Source of the DNA: Delphinus delphis
Lineage: Eukaryota > Chordata > Mammalia > Artiodactyla > Delphinidae
Direction: 5' to 3'
NCBI RefSeq assembly: GCF_949987515.2
Contig: NW_027192658.1
Span: 806,001 to 870,000, forward strand
Length of the DNA stretch: 64,000 nucleotides
In this document: piece by piece, positions 23,674-36,298 of the stretch
Numbering within the stretch: position 1 is the first letter of the stretch
Layout of the letters: each line of letters starts with the position of its first letter
Translations under genes and position numbers: made by a program
The notes under the pieces: model-generated
Told to the model about the DNA's origin: nothing
Database searches by the model: none
The model's input: the letters and a program-made list of their open reading frames with translations, nothing else

Positions 23674-25252
23674 ATGGTACCCATTACACGGGTCTCAACT
23701 CTCCAGGTTTAAGGTATTCTTCCTTCAGCTAAAACATGCATGTGGAACCCAAGTATGATCAACCATGTGAACGGGAGACGTGTTCAAATATGTCTCAGTT
23801 TTCCTCCCCTGGTACTCGGGTGCAACATTCCAGACGCTTTACTAACACTCTCCCCACTTGGAGAGTCAGCACCTTTAACCTCCTGTTTGGCCCAGTTTGC
23901 AATTTCTGCGGAAGATGAACAGGAATAGCGAGAACCAATGAGAGGCTAGCTGGAGGTGTCTGGACGGGCAAACTTAACTCTCATTTCCCACCAGGAAGAG
24001 GAAATAACCAAAGGCTCAGCGTGCCGTACCGGAACCAGATTAGGGCCTGAAGCCATCCTGCGGTGTTGCGGCCAGGTCACAAGAAAGCGAGTTGAAGAAA
24101 GGAGCTCAGGGGCACTGTAATTCACAAACCTGCAGAGTTATAAATGACAGCTATCGTCCAAAAATAGACTGAAGTAAGGCTGCCAAGAGGACTTGAAAGT
24201 GGGGCAGAATTGCAGGAAACCGATTTCAGGAGGTAGACTGGAATTGCATTGAAAGCATAGGAAAAGAGGCAGAACGTCCACAATGATGCACTTGGCCAAG
24301 AAGGGCGTATGCGTTTTTTCCTGAATATATTCAGGAAAAAACGCATACGCCCTTTTTGGCCAACCAAGCAAGCCTGCAAAGGAAATCTGCACTACAATGA
24401 AGTCTCACTTCCCCCCGGTCAAAAGGGCCATCTGAAAAAAGTGTAAAATCCAGAAAGGCAGGACAGGCCATGGAGAACTGGGAGCCTTGTTATGCTGATG
24501 GGCGGGATGTAAATTGCCAACAACCACTCGGGAGAAGTGTATGGTGTTTCCTGAAACATCTAAAAAACAAAGCAACAGAACCTAGGGCAATTCCACTTAT
24601 GGTCCTATAGCTTAGGGAAATTAAAATCAAAAAGACACAGCCACCCCAAAGTTTGGAACGGCTCTGTTTACAAGAACCTCGTTTACAGTACAAGTTCAAC
24701 ATCGCAGAAAGTGAAAAATGGATAAAGAAGTTGTGGTATTTACTTACAAAGCAATATCACTCAGCAATGAAATCTGTGTCATCAGGCCCTTAGCAGCACA
24801 ATGAGTGGATTCAGGTATGATGATTCTAACTGAAATAAGTCACACAGAAAAAGAAACATCATAAGATATCAGTAATACACGGAATGGAAACTTGGCTACA
24901 CAGGAACTGAATTACAGAACAGAACAGGGTCTCAAATTTAGAAAAACAACTTATGCTTGCTTAAGAGTAACGGTGAGTTGGGGTGCTGCATAAAACCAGA
25001 GATTGAAATGAGCACAGATAAAGTTCCTTAAGCCAAATATGGAATAGACAAGAGCTACTCCTTGCTCAACGAAATGGACTCAACACCGCATATTAAACGC
25101 CTAAGAATGTACCTGACTTGTAAGTATCTTAAAACCTATGGATTGCTATGTCTCCGAAAGAGAATCAAGCATGTGTACAGGGGCATAAACGCAGCAGTGA
25201 TAGGATTGGAGAGGTGCGGTGAGCAAATGAAGACCCTTTGAAGTCATATTGC
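23674..25252 (+). repeat. Monomer 16
   Basis: 1,579 bp, head ACACGGGTCTCAACTCTCC. Palindrome type B at 24292-24363 with one left-arm change (CCAAGAAGGG). The HindIII site just right of it is lost (AGCAAGCCTGC). GGTC with AGGCAGGACAGG. Private AAGTGGGGC near 24197 and GGGCAATTCC near 24586. Confidence 0.95.
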
Positions 25253-26831
25253 ATGGTACAAATTACACGGGTCTTAACTCTCCAGGTTTAAGGTATTCTT
25301 CCTTCAGCTAAAACATGCATGTGGAACCCAAGTATGATCAACCATGTGAACGGGAGACGTGTTCAAATATGTCTCAGTTTTCCTCCCCTGGTACTCGGGT
25401 GCAACATTCCAGACGCCTTACTAACACTCTCCCCACTTGGAGAGTCAGTCCCTTTAACCTCCTGTTTGGCCCAGTTTGCAATTTCTGCGGAAGATGAACA
25501 GGAATAGCGAGAACCAATGAGAGGCTAGCTGGAGGTGTCTGGACGGGCAAATTTAACTCTCATTTCCCACCAGGAAGAGGAATTAACCAAAGGCTCAGCA
25601 TGCAGGGCCGGAACCAGATTAGGGCCTGAAGCCATCCTGCGGTGTTGCGGCCAGGTCACAAGAAAGCGAGTTGAAGAAAGGAGCTCAGGGGCACTGTAAT
25701 TCACAAACCTGCAGAGTTATAAATGACAGCTATCGTCCAAAAATAGACTGAAGTAAGGCTGCCAAGAGGACTTGAAAGCGGGGCAGAATTGCAGGAAACC
25801 GATTTCAGGAGGTAGACTGGAATTGCATTGAAAGCATAGGAAAAGAGGCAGAACGTCCACAATGATGCACTTGGCCAAAAAGGGCGTATGCGTTTTTTCC
25901 TGAATATATTCAGGAAAAAACGCATACGCCCTTTTTGGCCAACCAAGCAAGCTTGCAAAGGAAATCTGCACTACAATGAAGTCTCACTTCCCCCCGGTCA
26001 AAAGGGCCATCTGAAAAAAGTGTAAAATCCAGAAAGGCAGGACAGGCCATTGAGAACTGGGAGACTTGTTATGCTGATGGGCGGGATGTAAATTGCCAAC
26101 AGACACTCCGGAGAAGTGTATGGTGTTTCCTGAAACATCTAAAAAACAAAGCAACAGAGCCTAGGGCACTTCCACTTATGGTCCTATAGCTTAGGGAAAT
26201 TAAAATCAAAAAGACACAGCCACCCCAAAGTTTGGAACGGCTCTGTTTACAAGAACCTCGTTTACAGTACAAGTTCAACATCGCAGAAAGTGAAAAATGG
26301 ATAAAGAAGTTGTGGTATTCACTTACAAAGCAATATCACTCAGCAATGAAATCTGTGTCATCAGGCCCTTAGCAGCACAATGAGTGGATTCAGGTATGAT
26401 GATTCTAACTGAAATAAGTCACACAGAAAAAGAAACATCATAAGATATCAGTAATACACGGAATGGAAACTTGGCTACACAGGAACTGAATTACAGAACA
26501 GAACAGGGTCTCAAATTTAGAAAACCAACTTATGCTTGCTTAAGGGTAAAGGTGAGTTGGGGTGCTGCATAAAACCAGAGATTGAAATGAGCACAGATAA
26601 AGTTCCTTAAGCCAAATATGGAATAGACAAGAGCTACTCCTTGCTCAACGAAATGGACTCAACACCCCATATTAAACGCCTAAGAATGTACCTGACTAGT
26701 AAGTATCTTAAAACCTATGGATTGCTATGTCTCCGAGAGAGAATCAAGCATGTGTACAGGGGCATAAACGCAGCAGTGATAGGATTGGAGAGGTTCGGTG
26801 AGCAAATGAAGACCCTTTGAAGTCATATTGC
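25253..26831 (+). repeat. Monomer 17
   Basis: 1,579 bp, head ACACGGGTCTTAACTCTCC. The KpnI-like site at the start is lost (GGTACAAATT). Palindrome type B at 25871-25942, GGTC with AGGCAGGACAGG. Private: CGCCTTACTAAC near 25414, CATGCAGGGCC near 25599, ACACTCCGGAG near 26102 and CCGAGAGAG near 26732. Confidence 0.95.
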
Positions 26832-28409
26832 ATGGTACCCATTCCAAGGGTTTCAACTATCCAGGTTTAAGGTATTCTTCCTTCCGCTAAAACATGCATG
26901 TGGAACCTAGAGTATGATCAACCATGTGATCGGGAGACGTGTTCAAATATGTCTCAGTTTTCCTCCCCTGGTACTCGGGTGCAACATTCCAGACGCTTTA
27001 CTAACACTCTCCCCACTTGGAGAGTCAGCGCCTTTAACCTCCTGTTTGGCCCAGTTTGCAATTTCTGCGGAAGATGAACAGGAATAGCGAGAACCAATGA
27101 GAGGCTAGCTGGAGGTGTCTGGACGGGCAAATTTAACTCTCATTTCCCACCAGGAAGAGGAATTAACCAAAGGCTCAGCATGCCGGGCCGGAACCAGATT
27201 AGGGCCTGAAGCCATCCTGCGGTGTTGCGGCCAGGTCACAAGAAAGCGAGTTGAAGAAAGGAGCTCAGGGGCACTGTAATTCACAAACCTGCAGAGTTAT
27301 AAATGACAGCTATCGTCCAAAAATAGACTGAAGTAAGGCTGCCAAGAGGACTTGAAAGCGGGGCAGAATTGCAGGAAACCGATTTCAGGAGGTAGACTGG
27401 AATTGCATTGAAAGCATAGGAAAAGAGGCAGAACGTCCACAATGATGCACTTGGCCAAAAAGGGCGTATGCGTTTTTTCCTGAATATATTCAGGAAAAAA
27501 CGCATACGCCCTTTTTGGCCAACCAAGCAAGCTTGCAAAGGAAATCTGCACTACAATGAAGTCTCACTTCCCCCCGGCCAAAAGGGCCATCTGAAAAAAG
27601 TGTAAAATCCAGAAAGGCAATAGGCCATTGAGAACTGGGAGCCTTGTTATGCTGATGGGCGGGATGTAAATTGCCAACAGACACTTGGGAGAAGTGTATG
27701 GTGTTTCCTGAAACATCTAAAAAACAAAGCAACAGAGCCTAGGGCACTTCCACTTATGGTCCTATAGCTTAGGGAAATTAAAATCAAAAAGACACAGCCA
27801 CCCCAAAGTTTGGAACGGCTCTGTTTACAAGAACCTCGTTTACAGTACAAGTTCAACATCGCAGAAAGTGAAAAATGGATAAAGAAGTTGTGGTATTTAC
27901 TTACAAAGCAATATCACTCAGCAATGAAATCTGTGTCATCACGCCCTTAGCAGCACAATGAGTGGATTCAGGTATGATGATTCTAACTGAAATAAGTCAC
28001 ACAGAAAAAGAAACATCATAAGATATCAGTAATACACGGAATGTAAACTTGGCTACACAGGACCTGAATTACAGAACAGAACAGGGTCTCAAATTTAGAA
28101 AACCAACTTATTCTTGCTTAAGGGTAAAGGTGAGTTGGGGTGCTGCATAAAACCAGAGATTGAAATGAGCACAGATAAAGTTCCTTAAGCCAAATATGGA
28201 ATAGACAAGAGCTACTCCTTGCTCAACGAAATGGACTCAACACCCCATATTAAACGCCTAAGAATGTACCTGACTAGTAAGTATCTTAAAACCTATGGAT
28301 TGCTATGTCTCCAAAAGAGAATCAAGCATGTGTACAGGGGCATAAACGCAGCAGTGATAGGATTGGAGAGGTTCGGTGAGCAAATGAAGACCCTTTGAAG
28401 TCATATTGC
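26832..28409 (+). repeat. Monomer 18
   Basis: 1,578 bp, near copy of unit 13 (AAGGGTTTCAACTATCC, GGCAATAGGCC). Palindrome type B at 27451-27522. It has CTTCCGCTAAAAC near 26879 and GTCATCACGCCC near 27936. The second is shared only with unit 19. Confidence 0.95.
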
Positions 28410-29987
28410 ATGGTACCCATTCCACGGGTTTCAACTACCCAGGTTTAAGGTATTCTTCCTTCAGCTAAAACATGCCTGTGGAACCTAGAGTATGATCAAC
28501 CATGTCATAGGGAGATGTGTTCAAATATGTCTCAGTTTTCCTCCCCTGGTACTCGGGTGGAACATTCCAGACGCTTTCCTAACACTCTCCCCTCTTGGAG
28601 AGTCAGTCCCTTTAACCTCCTGTTTGGCCCAGTTTGCAATTTCTGCGGAAGATGAACAGGAATAGCGAAAACCAATGAGAGGCTAGCTGGAGGTGTCTGG
28701 ACGGGCAAATTTAACTCTCATTTCCCACCAGGAAGAGGAAATAACCAAAGGCTCAGCGTGCCGTACCGGAACCAGATTAGGGCCTGAAGCCATCCTGCGA
28801 TGTTGCGGCCAGCTCAAAAGAAAGCGAGTTGAAGAAAGGAGCTCAGGGGCACTGTAATTCACAAACCTGCAGAGGTATAAATGACAACTATCGTCCAAAA
28901 ATAGACTGAAGTAAGGCTGCCAAGAGGACTTGAAAGCGGGGCAGAATTGCAGGAAACCGATTTCAGGAGGTAGACTGGAATTGCATTGAAAGCATAGGAA
29001 AAGAGGCAGAACGTCCACAATGATGCACTTGGCCAAAAAGGGCGTATGCGTTTTTTCCTGAATATATTCAGGAAAAAACGCATACGCCCTTTTTGGCCAA
29101 CCAAGCAAGCTTGCAAAGGAAATCTGCACTACAATGAAGTCTCACTTCCCCCCGGCCAAAAGGGCCATCTGAAAAAAGTGTAAAATCCAGAAAGGCAATA
29201 GGCCATTGAGAACTGGGAGCCTTGTTATGCTGATGGGCGGGATGTAAATTGCCAACAGACACTTGGGAGAAGTGTATGGTGTTTCCTGAAACATCTAAAA
29301 AACAAAGCAACAGAGCCTAGGGCACTTCCACTTATGGTCCTATAGCTTAGGGAAATTAAAATCAAAAAGACACAGCCACCCCAAAGTTTGGAACGGCTCT
29401 GTTTACAAGAACCTCGTTTACAGTACAAGTTCAACATCGCAGAAAGTGAAAAATGGATAAAGAAGTTGTGGTATTTACTTACAAAGCAATATCACTCAGC
29501 AATGAAATCTGTGTCATCACGCCCTTAGCAGCACAATGAGTGGATTCAGGTATGATGATTCTAACTGAAATAAGTCACACAGAAAAAGAAACATCATAAG
29601 ATATCAGTAATACACGGAATGTAAACTTGGCTACACAGGAACTGAATTACAGAACAGAACAGGGTCTCAAATTTAGAAAACCAACTTATTCTTGCTTAAG
29701 GGTAAAGGTGAGTTGGGGTGCTGCATAAAACCAGAGATTGAAATGAGCACAGATAAAGTTCCTTAAGCCAAATATGGAATAGACAAGAGCTACTCCTTGC
29801 TCAACGAAATGGACTCAACACCCCATATTAAACGCCTAAGAATGTACCTGACTAGTAAGTATCTTAAAACCTATGGATTGCTATGTCTCCAAAAGAGAAT
29901 CAAGCATGTGTACAGGGGCATAAACGCAGCAGTGATAGGATTGGAGAGGTTCGGTGAGCAAATGAAGACCCTTTGAAGTCATATTGC
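28410..29987 (+). repeat. Monomer 19, chimeric
   Basis: 1,578 bp. The left part is the unit 10/14/20 type (GCCTGTGG, CATAGGGAG, GCGATG, GCTCAAAAG, GAGGTATAAATGACAAC). The right part is the unit 13/18 type (GGCC at +747, GGCAATAGGCC, GTCATCACGCCC). The switch lies between about 28,890 and 29,155, an interval that contains its palindrome (type B, 29029-29100). Confidence 0.95.
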
Positions 29988-31566
29988 ATGGTACCCATTC
30001 CACGGGTTTCAACTACCCAGGTTTAAGGTATTCTTCCTTCAGCTAAAACATGCCTGTGGAACCTAGAGTATGATCAACCATGTCATAGGGAGATGTGTTC
30101 AAATATGTCTCAGTTTTCCTCCCCTGGTACTCGGGTGGAACATTCCAGACGCTTTCCTAACACTCTCCCCACTTGGAGAGTCAGTCCCTTTAACCTCCTG
30201 TTTGGCCCAGTTTGCAAGTTCTGCGGAAGATGAACAGGAATAGCGAAAACCAATGAGAGGCTAGCTGGAGGTGTCTGGACGGGCAAATTTAACTCTCATT
30301 TCCCACCAGGAAGAGGAAATAACCAAAGGCTCAGCGTGCCGTACCGGAACCAGATTAGGGCCTGAAGCCATCCTGCGATGTTGCGGCCAGCTCAAAAGAA
30401 AGCGAGTTGAAGAAAGGAGCTCAGGGGCACTGTAATTCACAAACCTGCAGAGGTATAAATGACAACTATCGTCCAAAAATAGACTGAAGTAAGGCTGCCA
30501 AGAGGACTTGAAAGCGGGGCAGAATTGCAGGAAACCAATTTCAGGAGGTAGACTGGAATTGCATTGAAAGCATAGGAAAAGAGGCAGAACGTCCACAATG
30601 ATGCACTTGGCCAAAAAGGGCATATGCGTTTTTTCCTGAATATATTCAGGAAAAAACGCATACGCCCTTTTTGGCCAACCAAGCAAGCTTGCAAAGGAAA
30701 TCTGCACTACAATGAAGTCTCACTTCCCCCCGGTCAAAAGGGCCATCTGAAAAAAGTGTAAAATCCAGAAAGGCAGGACAGGTCATGGAGAACTGGGAGC
30801 TTTGTTATGCTGATGGGCGGGATGTAAATTGCCAACAACCACTCAGGAGAAGTGTATGGTGTTTCCTGAAACATCTAAAAAACAAAGCAACAGAACCTAG
30901 GGCACTTCCACTTATGGTCCTATAGCTTAGGGAAATTAAAATCAAAAAGACACAGCCACCCCAAAGTTTGGAACGGCTCTGTTTACAAGAACCTCGTTTA
31001 CAGTACAAGTTCAACATCGCAGAAAGTGAAAAATGGATAAAGAAGTTGTGGTATTTACTTACAAAGCAATATCTCTCAGCAATGAAATCTGTGTCATCAG
31101 GCCCTTAGCAGCACAATGAGTGGATTCAGGTATGATGATTCTAACTGAAGTAAGTCACACAGAAAAAGAAACATCATAAGATATCACTAATACACGGAAT
31201 GTAAACTTGGCTACACAGGAACTGAATTACAGAACAGAACAGGGTCTCAAATTTAGAAAACAACTTATGCTTGCTTAAGGGTAAAGGTGAGCTGGGGAGC
31301 TGCATAAAACCAGAGATTGAAATGAGCACAGATAAAGTTCCTTAAGCCAAATATGGAATAGACAAGAGCTACTCCTTGCTCAACGAAATGGACTCAACAC
31401 CGCATATTAAACGCCTAAGAATGTACCTGACTAGTAAGTATCTTAAAACCTATGGATTGCTATGTCTCCGAAAGAGAATCAAGCATGTGTACAGGGGCAT
31501 AAACGCAGCAGTGATAGGATTGGAGAGGTTCGGTGAGCAAATGAAGACCCTTTGAAGTCATATTGC
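29988..31566 (+). repeat. Monomer 20
   Basis: 1,579 bp, unit 10/14 type throughout, with GAGATGTG and GAGGTATAAATGACAAC shared only with unit 19. Palindrome type B at 30607-30678 with a left-arm G-to-A change at 30622. GGTC with AGGCAGGACAGGTCATGG. Private TTGCAAGTTCTG near 30213 and AAACCAATTTC near 30533. Confidence 0.95.
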
Positions 31567-33142
31567 ATGGTACCCATTACACGGGTCTTAACTCTCCAGG
31601 TTTTAGGTATTCTTCCTTCAGCTAAAACATGCATGTGGAACCCAAGTATGATCAACCATGTGAACGGGAGACGTGTTCAAATATGTCTCAGTTTTCCTCC
31701 CCTGGTACTCGGGTGCAACATTCCAGACGCTTTACTAACACTCTCCCCACTTGGAGAGTCAGCGCCTTTAACCTCCTGTTTGGCCCAGTTTGCAATTTCT
31801 GCGGAAGATGAACAGGAATAGCGAGAACCAATGAGAGGCTAGCTGGAGGTGTCTGGACGGGCAAATTTAACTCTCATTTCCCACCAGGAAGAGGAAATAA
31901 CCAAAGGCTCAGCGTGCCGTACCGGAGCCAGATTAGGGCCTGAAGATATCCTGCGGTGTTGCGGCCAGCTCAAAAGAAAGCGAGTTGAAGAAAGGAGCTC
32001 AGGGGCACTGTAATTCACAAACCTGCAGAGTTATAAATGACAGCTATCGTCCAAAAATAGACTGAAGTAAGGCTGCCAAGAGGACTTGAAAGCGGGGCAG
32101 AATTGCAGGAAACCGATTTCAGGAGGTAGACTGGAATTGCATTGAAAGCATAGGAAAAGAGGCAGAACGTCCACAATGATGCACTTGGCCAAAAAGGGCG
32201 TATGCGTTTTTTCCTGAATATATTCAGGAAAAAACGCATACGCCCTTTTTGGCCAACCAAGCAAGCTTGCAAAGGAAATCTGCACTACAATGAAGTCTCA
32301 CTTCCCCCCGGTCAAAAGGGCCATCTGAAAAAAGTGTAAAATCCAGAAAGGCAACAGGCCATTGAGAACTGGGAGCCTTGTTATGCTGATGGGCGGGATG
32401 TAAATTGCCAACAGACACTCGGGAGAAGTGTATGGTGTTTCCTGAAACATCTAAAAAACAAAGCAACAGAGCCTAGGGCACTTCCACTTATGGTCCTATA
32501 GCTTAGGGAAATTAAAATCAAAAAGACACAGCCACCCCAAAGTTTGGAACGGCTCTGTTTACAAGAACCTCGTTTACAGTACAAGTTCAACATCGCAGAA
32601 AGTGAAAAATGGATAAAGAAGTTGTGGTACTTACGTACAATGCAGTATCACTCAGCAATGAAATCTATGTCATCAGGCCCGTAGCAGCATAATGAGTAGA
32701 TTCAGGTACGATGATTCTAACTGAAATAAGTCACACAGAAAAAGAAACATCATAAGATATCACTAATACACGGAATGTAAACTTGGCTACACAGGAACTG
32801 AATTCCAAAACAGAACAGGTTCTCAAATTTAGAAAACCAACTTATTCTTGCTTAAGGGGAAAGGTGAGTTGGGTTGCTGCATAAAACCAGAGATTGAAAT
32901 GAGCACAGATAAAGTTCCTTAAGCCAAATATGGAATAGACAAGAGCTACTCCTTGCTCACGAAATGGACTCAACACCGCATATTAAACACCTAAGAATGT
33001 ACCTGACTAGTAAGTATCTTAAAACCTATGGATTGCTATGTCTCCAAAAGAGAATCAAGCATGTGTACAGGGGCATAAACGCAGCAGTGATAGGATTGGA
33101 GAGGTTCGCTGAGCAAATGAAGACCCTTTTAAGTCATATTGC
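31567..33142 (+). repeat. Monomer 21
   Basis: 1,576 bp, the shortest. Head as in unit 15. Palindrome type B at 32185-32256. GGTC but with AGGCAACAGG, a mixed haplotype. The L1 part at 32610-32650 has the rarer TACTTACGTACAATGCAG form. The tail lacks an A (GCTCACGAAATGG near 32956), a deletion shared with unit 32. Private GAAGATATCCTG near 31942. Confidence 0.95.
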
Positions 33143-34720
33143 ATGGTACCCATTACACGGGTCTCAACTCTCCAGGTTTAAGGTATTCTTCCTTCAGCTA
33201 AAACATGCATGTGGAACCCAAGTATGATCAACCATGTGAACGGGAGACGTGTTCAAATATGTCTCAGTTTTCCTCCCCTGGTACTCGGGTGCAACATTCC
33301 AGACGCTTTACTAACACTCTCCCCACTTGGAGAGTCAGCGCCTTTAACCTCCTGTTTGGCCCAGTTTGCAATTTCTGCGGAAGATGAACAGGAATAGCGA
33401 GAACCAATGAGAGGCTAGCTGGAGGTGTCTGGACGGGCAAATTTAACTCTCATTTCCCACCAGGAAGAGGAAATAACCAAAGGCTAAGCGTGCCGTACCG
33501 GAGCCAGATTAGGGCCTGAAGCCATCCTGCGGTGTTGCGGCCAGCTCAAAAGAAAGCGAGTTGAAGAAAGGAGCTCAGAGGCACTGTAATTCACAAACCT
33601 GCAGAGTTATAAATGACAGCTATCGTCCAAAAATAGACTGAAGTAAGGCTGCCAAGAGGACTTGAAAGCGGGGCAGAATTGCAGGAAACCGATTTCAGGA
33701 GGTAGACTGGAATTGCATTGAAAGCATAGGAAAAGAGGCAGAACGTCCACAATGATGCACTTGGCCAAAAAGGGCGTATGCGTTTTTTCCTGAATATATT
33801 CAGGAAAAAACGCATACGCCCTTTTTGGCCAACCAAGCAAGCTTGCAAAGGAAATCTGCACTACAATGAAGTCTCAATTCCCCCCGGTCAAAAGGGCCAT
33901 CTGAAAAAAGTGTAAAATCCAGAAAGGCAGGACAGGCCATGGAGAACTGGGAGCCTTGTTATGCTGATGGGCGGGATGTAAATTGCCAACAGACACTCGG
34001 GAGAAGTGTATGGTGTTTCCTGAAACATCTAAAACACAAAGCAACAGAGCCTAGGGCACTGCCACTTATGGTCCTATAGCTTAGGGAAATTAAAATCAAA
34101 AAGACACAGCCACCCCAAAGTTTGGGACGCCTCTGTTTACAAGAACCTCGTTTACAGTACAAGTTCAACATCGCAGAAAGTGAAAAATGGATAAAGAAGT
34201 TGTGGTATTTACTTACAAAGCAATATCACTCAGCAATGAAATCTATGTCATCAGGCCCGTAGCCGCATAATGAGTGGATTCAGGTACGATGATTCTAACT
34301 GAAATAAGTCACACAGAAAAAGAAACATCATAAGATATCACTAATACACGGAATTAAACTTGGCTACACAGGAACTGAATTACAGAACAGAACAGGGTCT
34401 CAAATTTAGAAAACCAACTTATGCTTGCTTAAGGGGAAAGGTGAGTTGGGGTGCTGCATAAAACCAGAGATTGAAATGAGCACAGATAAAGTTCCTTAAG
34501 CCAAATATGGAATACACAAGAGCTACTCCTTGCTCAACGAAATGGACTCAACACCGCATATTAAATGCCTAAGAATGTACCTGACTAGTAAGTATCTTAA
34601 AACCTATGGATTGCTATGTCTCCGAAAGAGAATCAAGCATGTGTACAGGGGCATAAACGCAGCAGTGATAGGATTGGAGAGGTTCGGTGAGCAAATGAAG
34701 ACCCTTTGAAGTCATATTGC
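33143..34720 (+). repeat. Monomer 22
   Basis: 1,578 bp, head ACACGGGTCTCAACTCTCC. Palindrome type B at 33761-33832, GGTC. Markers shared with unit 25: CTCAATTCCCCCC, TAAAACACAAAG, GGGCACTGCC, TTGGGACGCC, GGAATTAAACTTGG (two bases short). First unit of a duplicated trimer. Private GGCTAAGCG near 33482. Confidence 0.95.
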
Positions 34721-36298
34721 ATGGTACCCATTCCACGGGTTTCAACTACCCAGGTTTTAGGTATTCTTCCTTCAGCTAAAACATGCATGTGGAACCCAGA
34801 ATATGATCAACCATGTGATCGGGAGACGTGTTCAAATATGTCTCAGTTTTCCTCCCCTGGTACTCGGGTGCAACATTCCAGACGCTTTACTAACACTCTC
34901 CCCACTTGGAGAGTCAGCGCCTTTAACCTCCTGTTTGGCACAGTTTGCAATTTCTGCGGAAGATGAACAGGAATAGCGAGAACCAATGAGAGGCTAGCTG
35001 GAGGTGTCTGGACGGGCAAATTTAACTCTCATTTCCCAACAGGAAGAGGAAATAACCAAAGGCTCAGCGTGCCGTACCGGAACCAGATTAGGGCCTGAAG
35101 CCATCCTGCGGTGTTGCGGCCATGTCACAAGAAAGCGAGTTGAAGAAAGGAGCTCAGGGGCACTGTAATTCACAAACCTGCAGAGTTATAAATGACAGCT
35201 ATCGTCCAAAAATAGACTGAAGTAAGGCTGCCAAGAGGACTTGAAAGCGGGGCAGAATTGCAGGAAACCGATTTCAGGAGGTAGACTGGAATTGCATTGA
35301 AAGCATAGGAAAAGAGGCAGAACGTCCACAATGATGCACTTGGCCAAAAAGGGCGTATGCGTTTTCTCCTGAATATATTCAGGAAAAAACGCATACGCCC
35401 TTTTTGGCCAACCAAGCAAGCTTGCAAAGGAAATCTGCACTACAATGAAGTCTCACTTCCCCCCGGCCAAAAGGGCCATCTGAAAAAAGTGTAAAATCCA
35501 GAAAGACAACAGGCCATTGAGAACTGGGAGCCTTGTTATGCTGATGGGCGGGATGTAAATTGCCAACAGACACTTGGGAGAAGTGTATGGTGTTTCCTGA
35601 AACATCTAAAAAACAAAGCAACAGAGCCTAGGGCACTTCCACTTATGGTCCTATAGCTTAGGGAAATTAAAATCAAAAAGACACAGCCACCCCAAAGTTT
35701 GGAACGGCTCTGTTTACAAGAACCTCGTTTACAGTACAAGTTCAACATCGCAGAAAGTGAAAAATGGATAAAGAAGTTGTGGTATTTACTTACAAAGCAA
35801 TATCACTCAGCAATGAAATCTGTGTCATCAGGCCCTTAGCAGCACAATGAGTGGATTCAGGTATGATGATTCTAACTGAAATAAGTCACACAGAAAAAGA
35901 AACATCATAAGATATCAGTAATACACGGAATGGAAACTTGGCTACACAGGAACTGAATTACAGAACAGAACAGGGTCTCAAATTTAGAAAACCAACTTAT
36001 TCTTGCTTAAGGGTAAAGGTGAGTTGGGGTGCTGCATAAAACCAGAGATTGAAATGAGCACAGATAAAGTTCCTTAAGCCAAATATGGAATAGACAAGAG
36101 CTACTCCTTGCTCAACGAAATGGACTCAACACCCCATATTAAACGCCTAAGAATGTACCTGACTAGTAAGTATCTTAAAACCTATGGATTGCTATGTCTC
36201 CGAAAGAGAATCAAGCATGTGTACAGGGGCATAAACGCAGCAGTGATAGGATTGGAGAGGTTCGGTGAGCAAATGAAGACCCTTTGAAGTCATATTGC
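34721..36298 (+). repeat. Monomer 23
   Basis: 1,578 bp, head ACCCAGGTTTTAGG with ACCCAGAATATG, shared only with unit 26. Palindrome type A at 35340-35411, GGCC with AGACAACAGG. It has GGCACAGTTTGC and CCCAACAGGAAG. Private GGCCATGTCAC near 35118. Second unit of the trimer. Confidence 0.95.

Noticed and set aside
28683..29129. A longer 148-codon minus-strand frame in units 19 and 20
   Set aside because: It exists only because one base change (GAGGTATAAATGAC) removes the stop that ends the usual 84-codon frame. The duplication of these units explains its second copy at 30261-30707.
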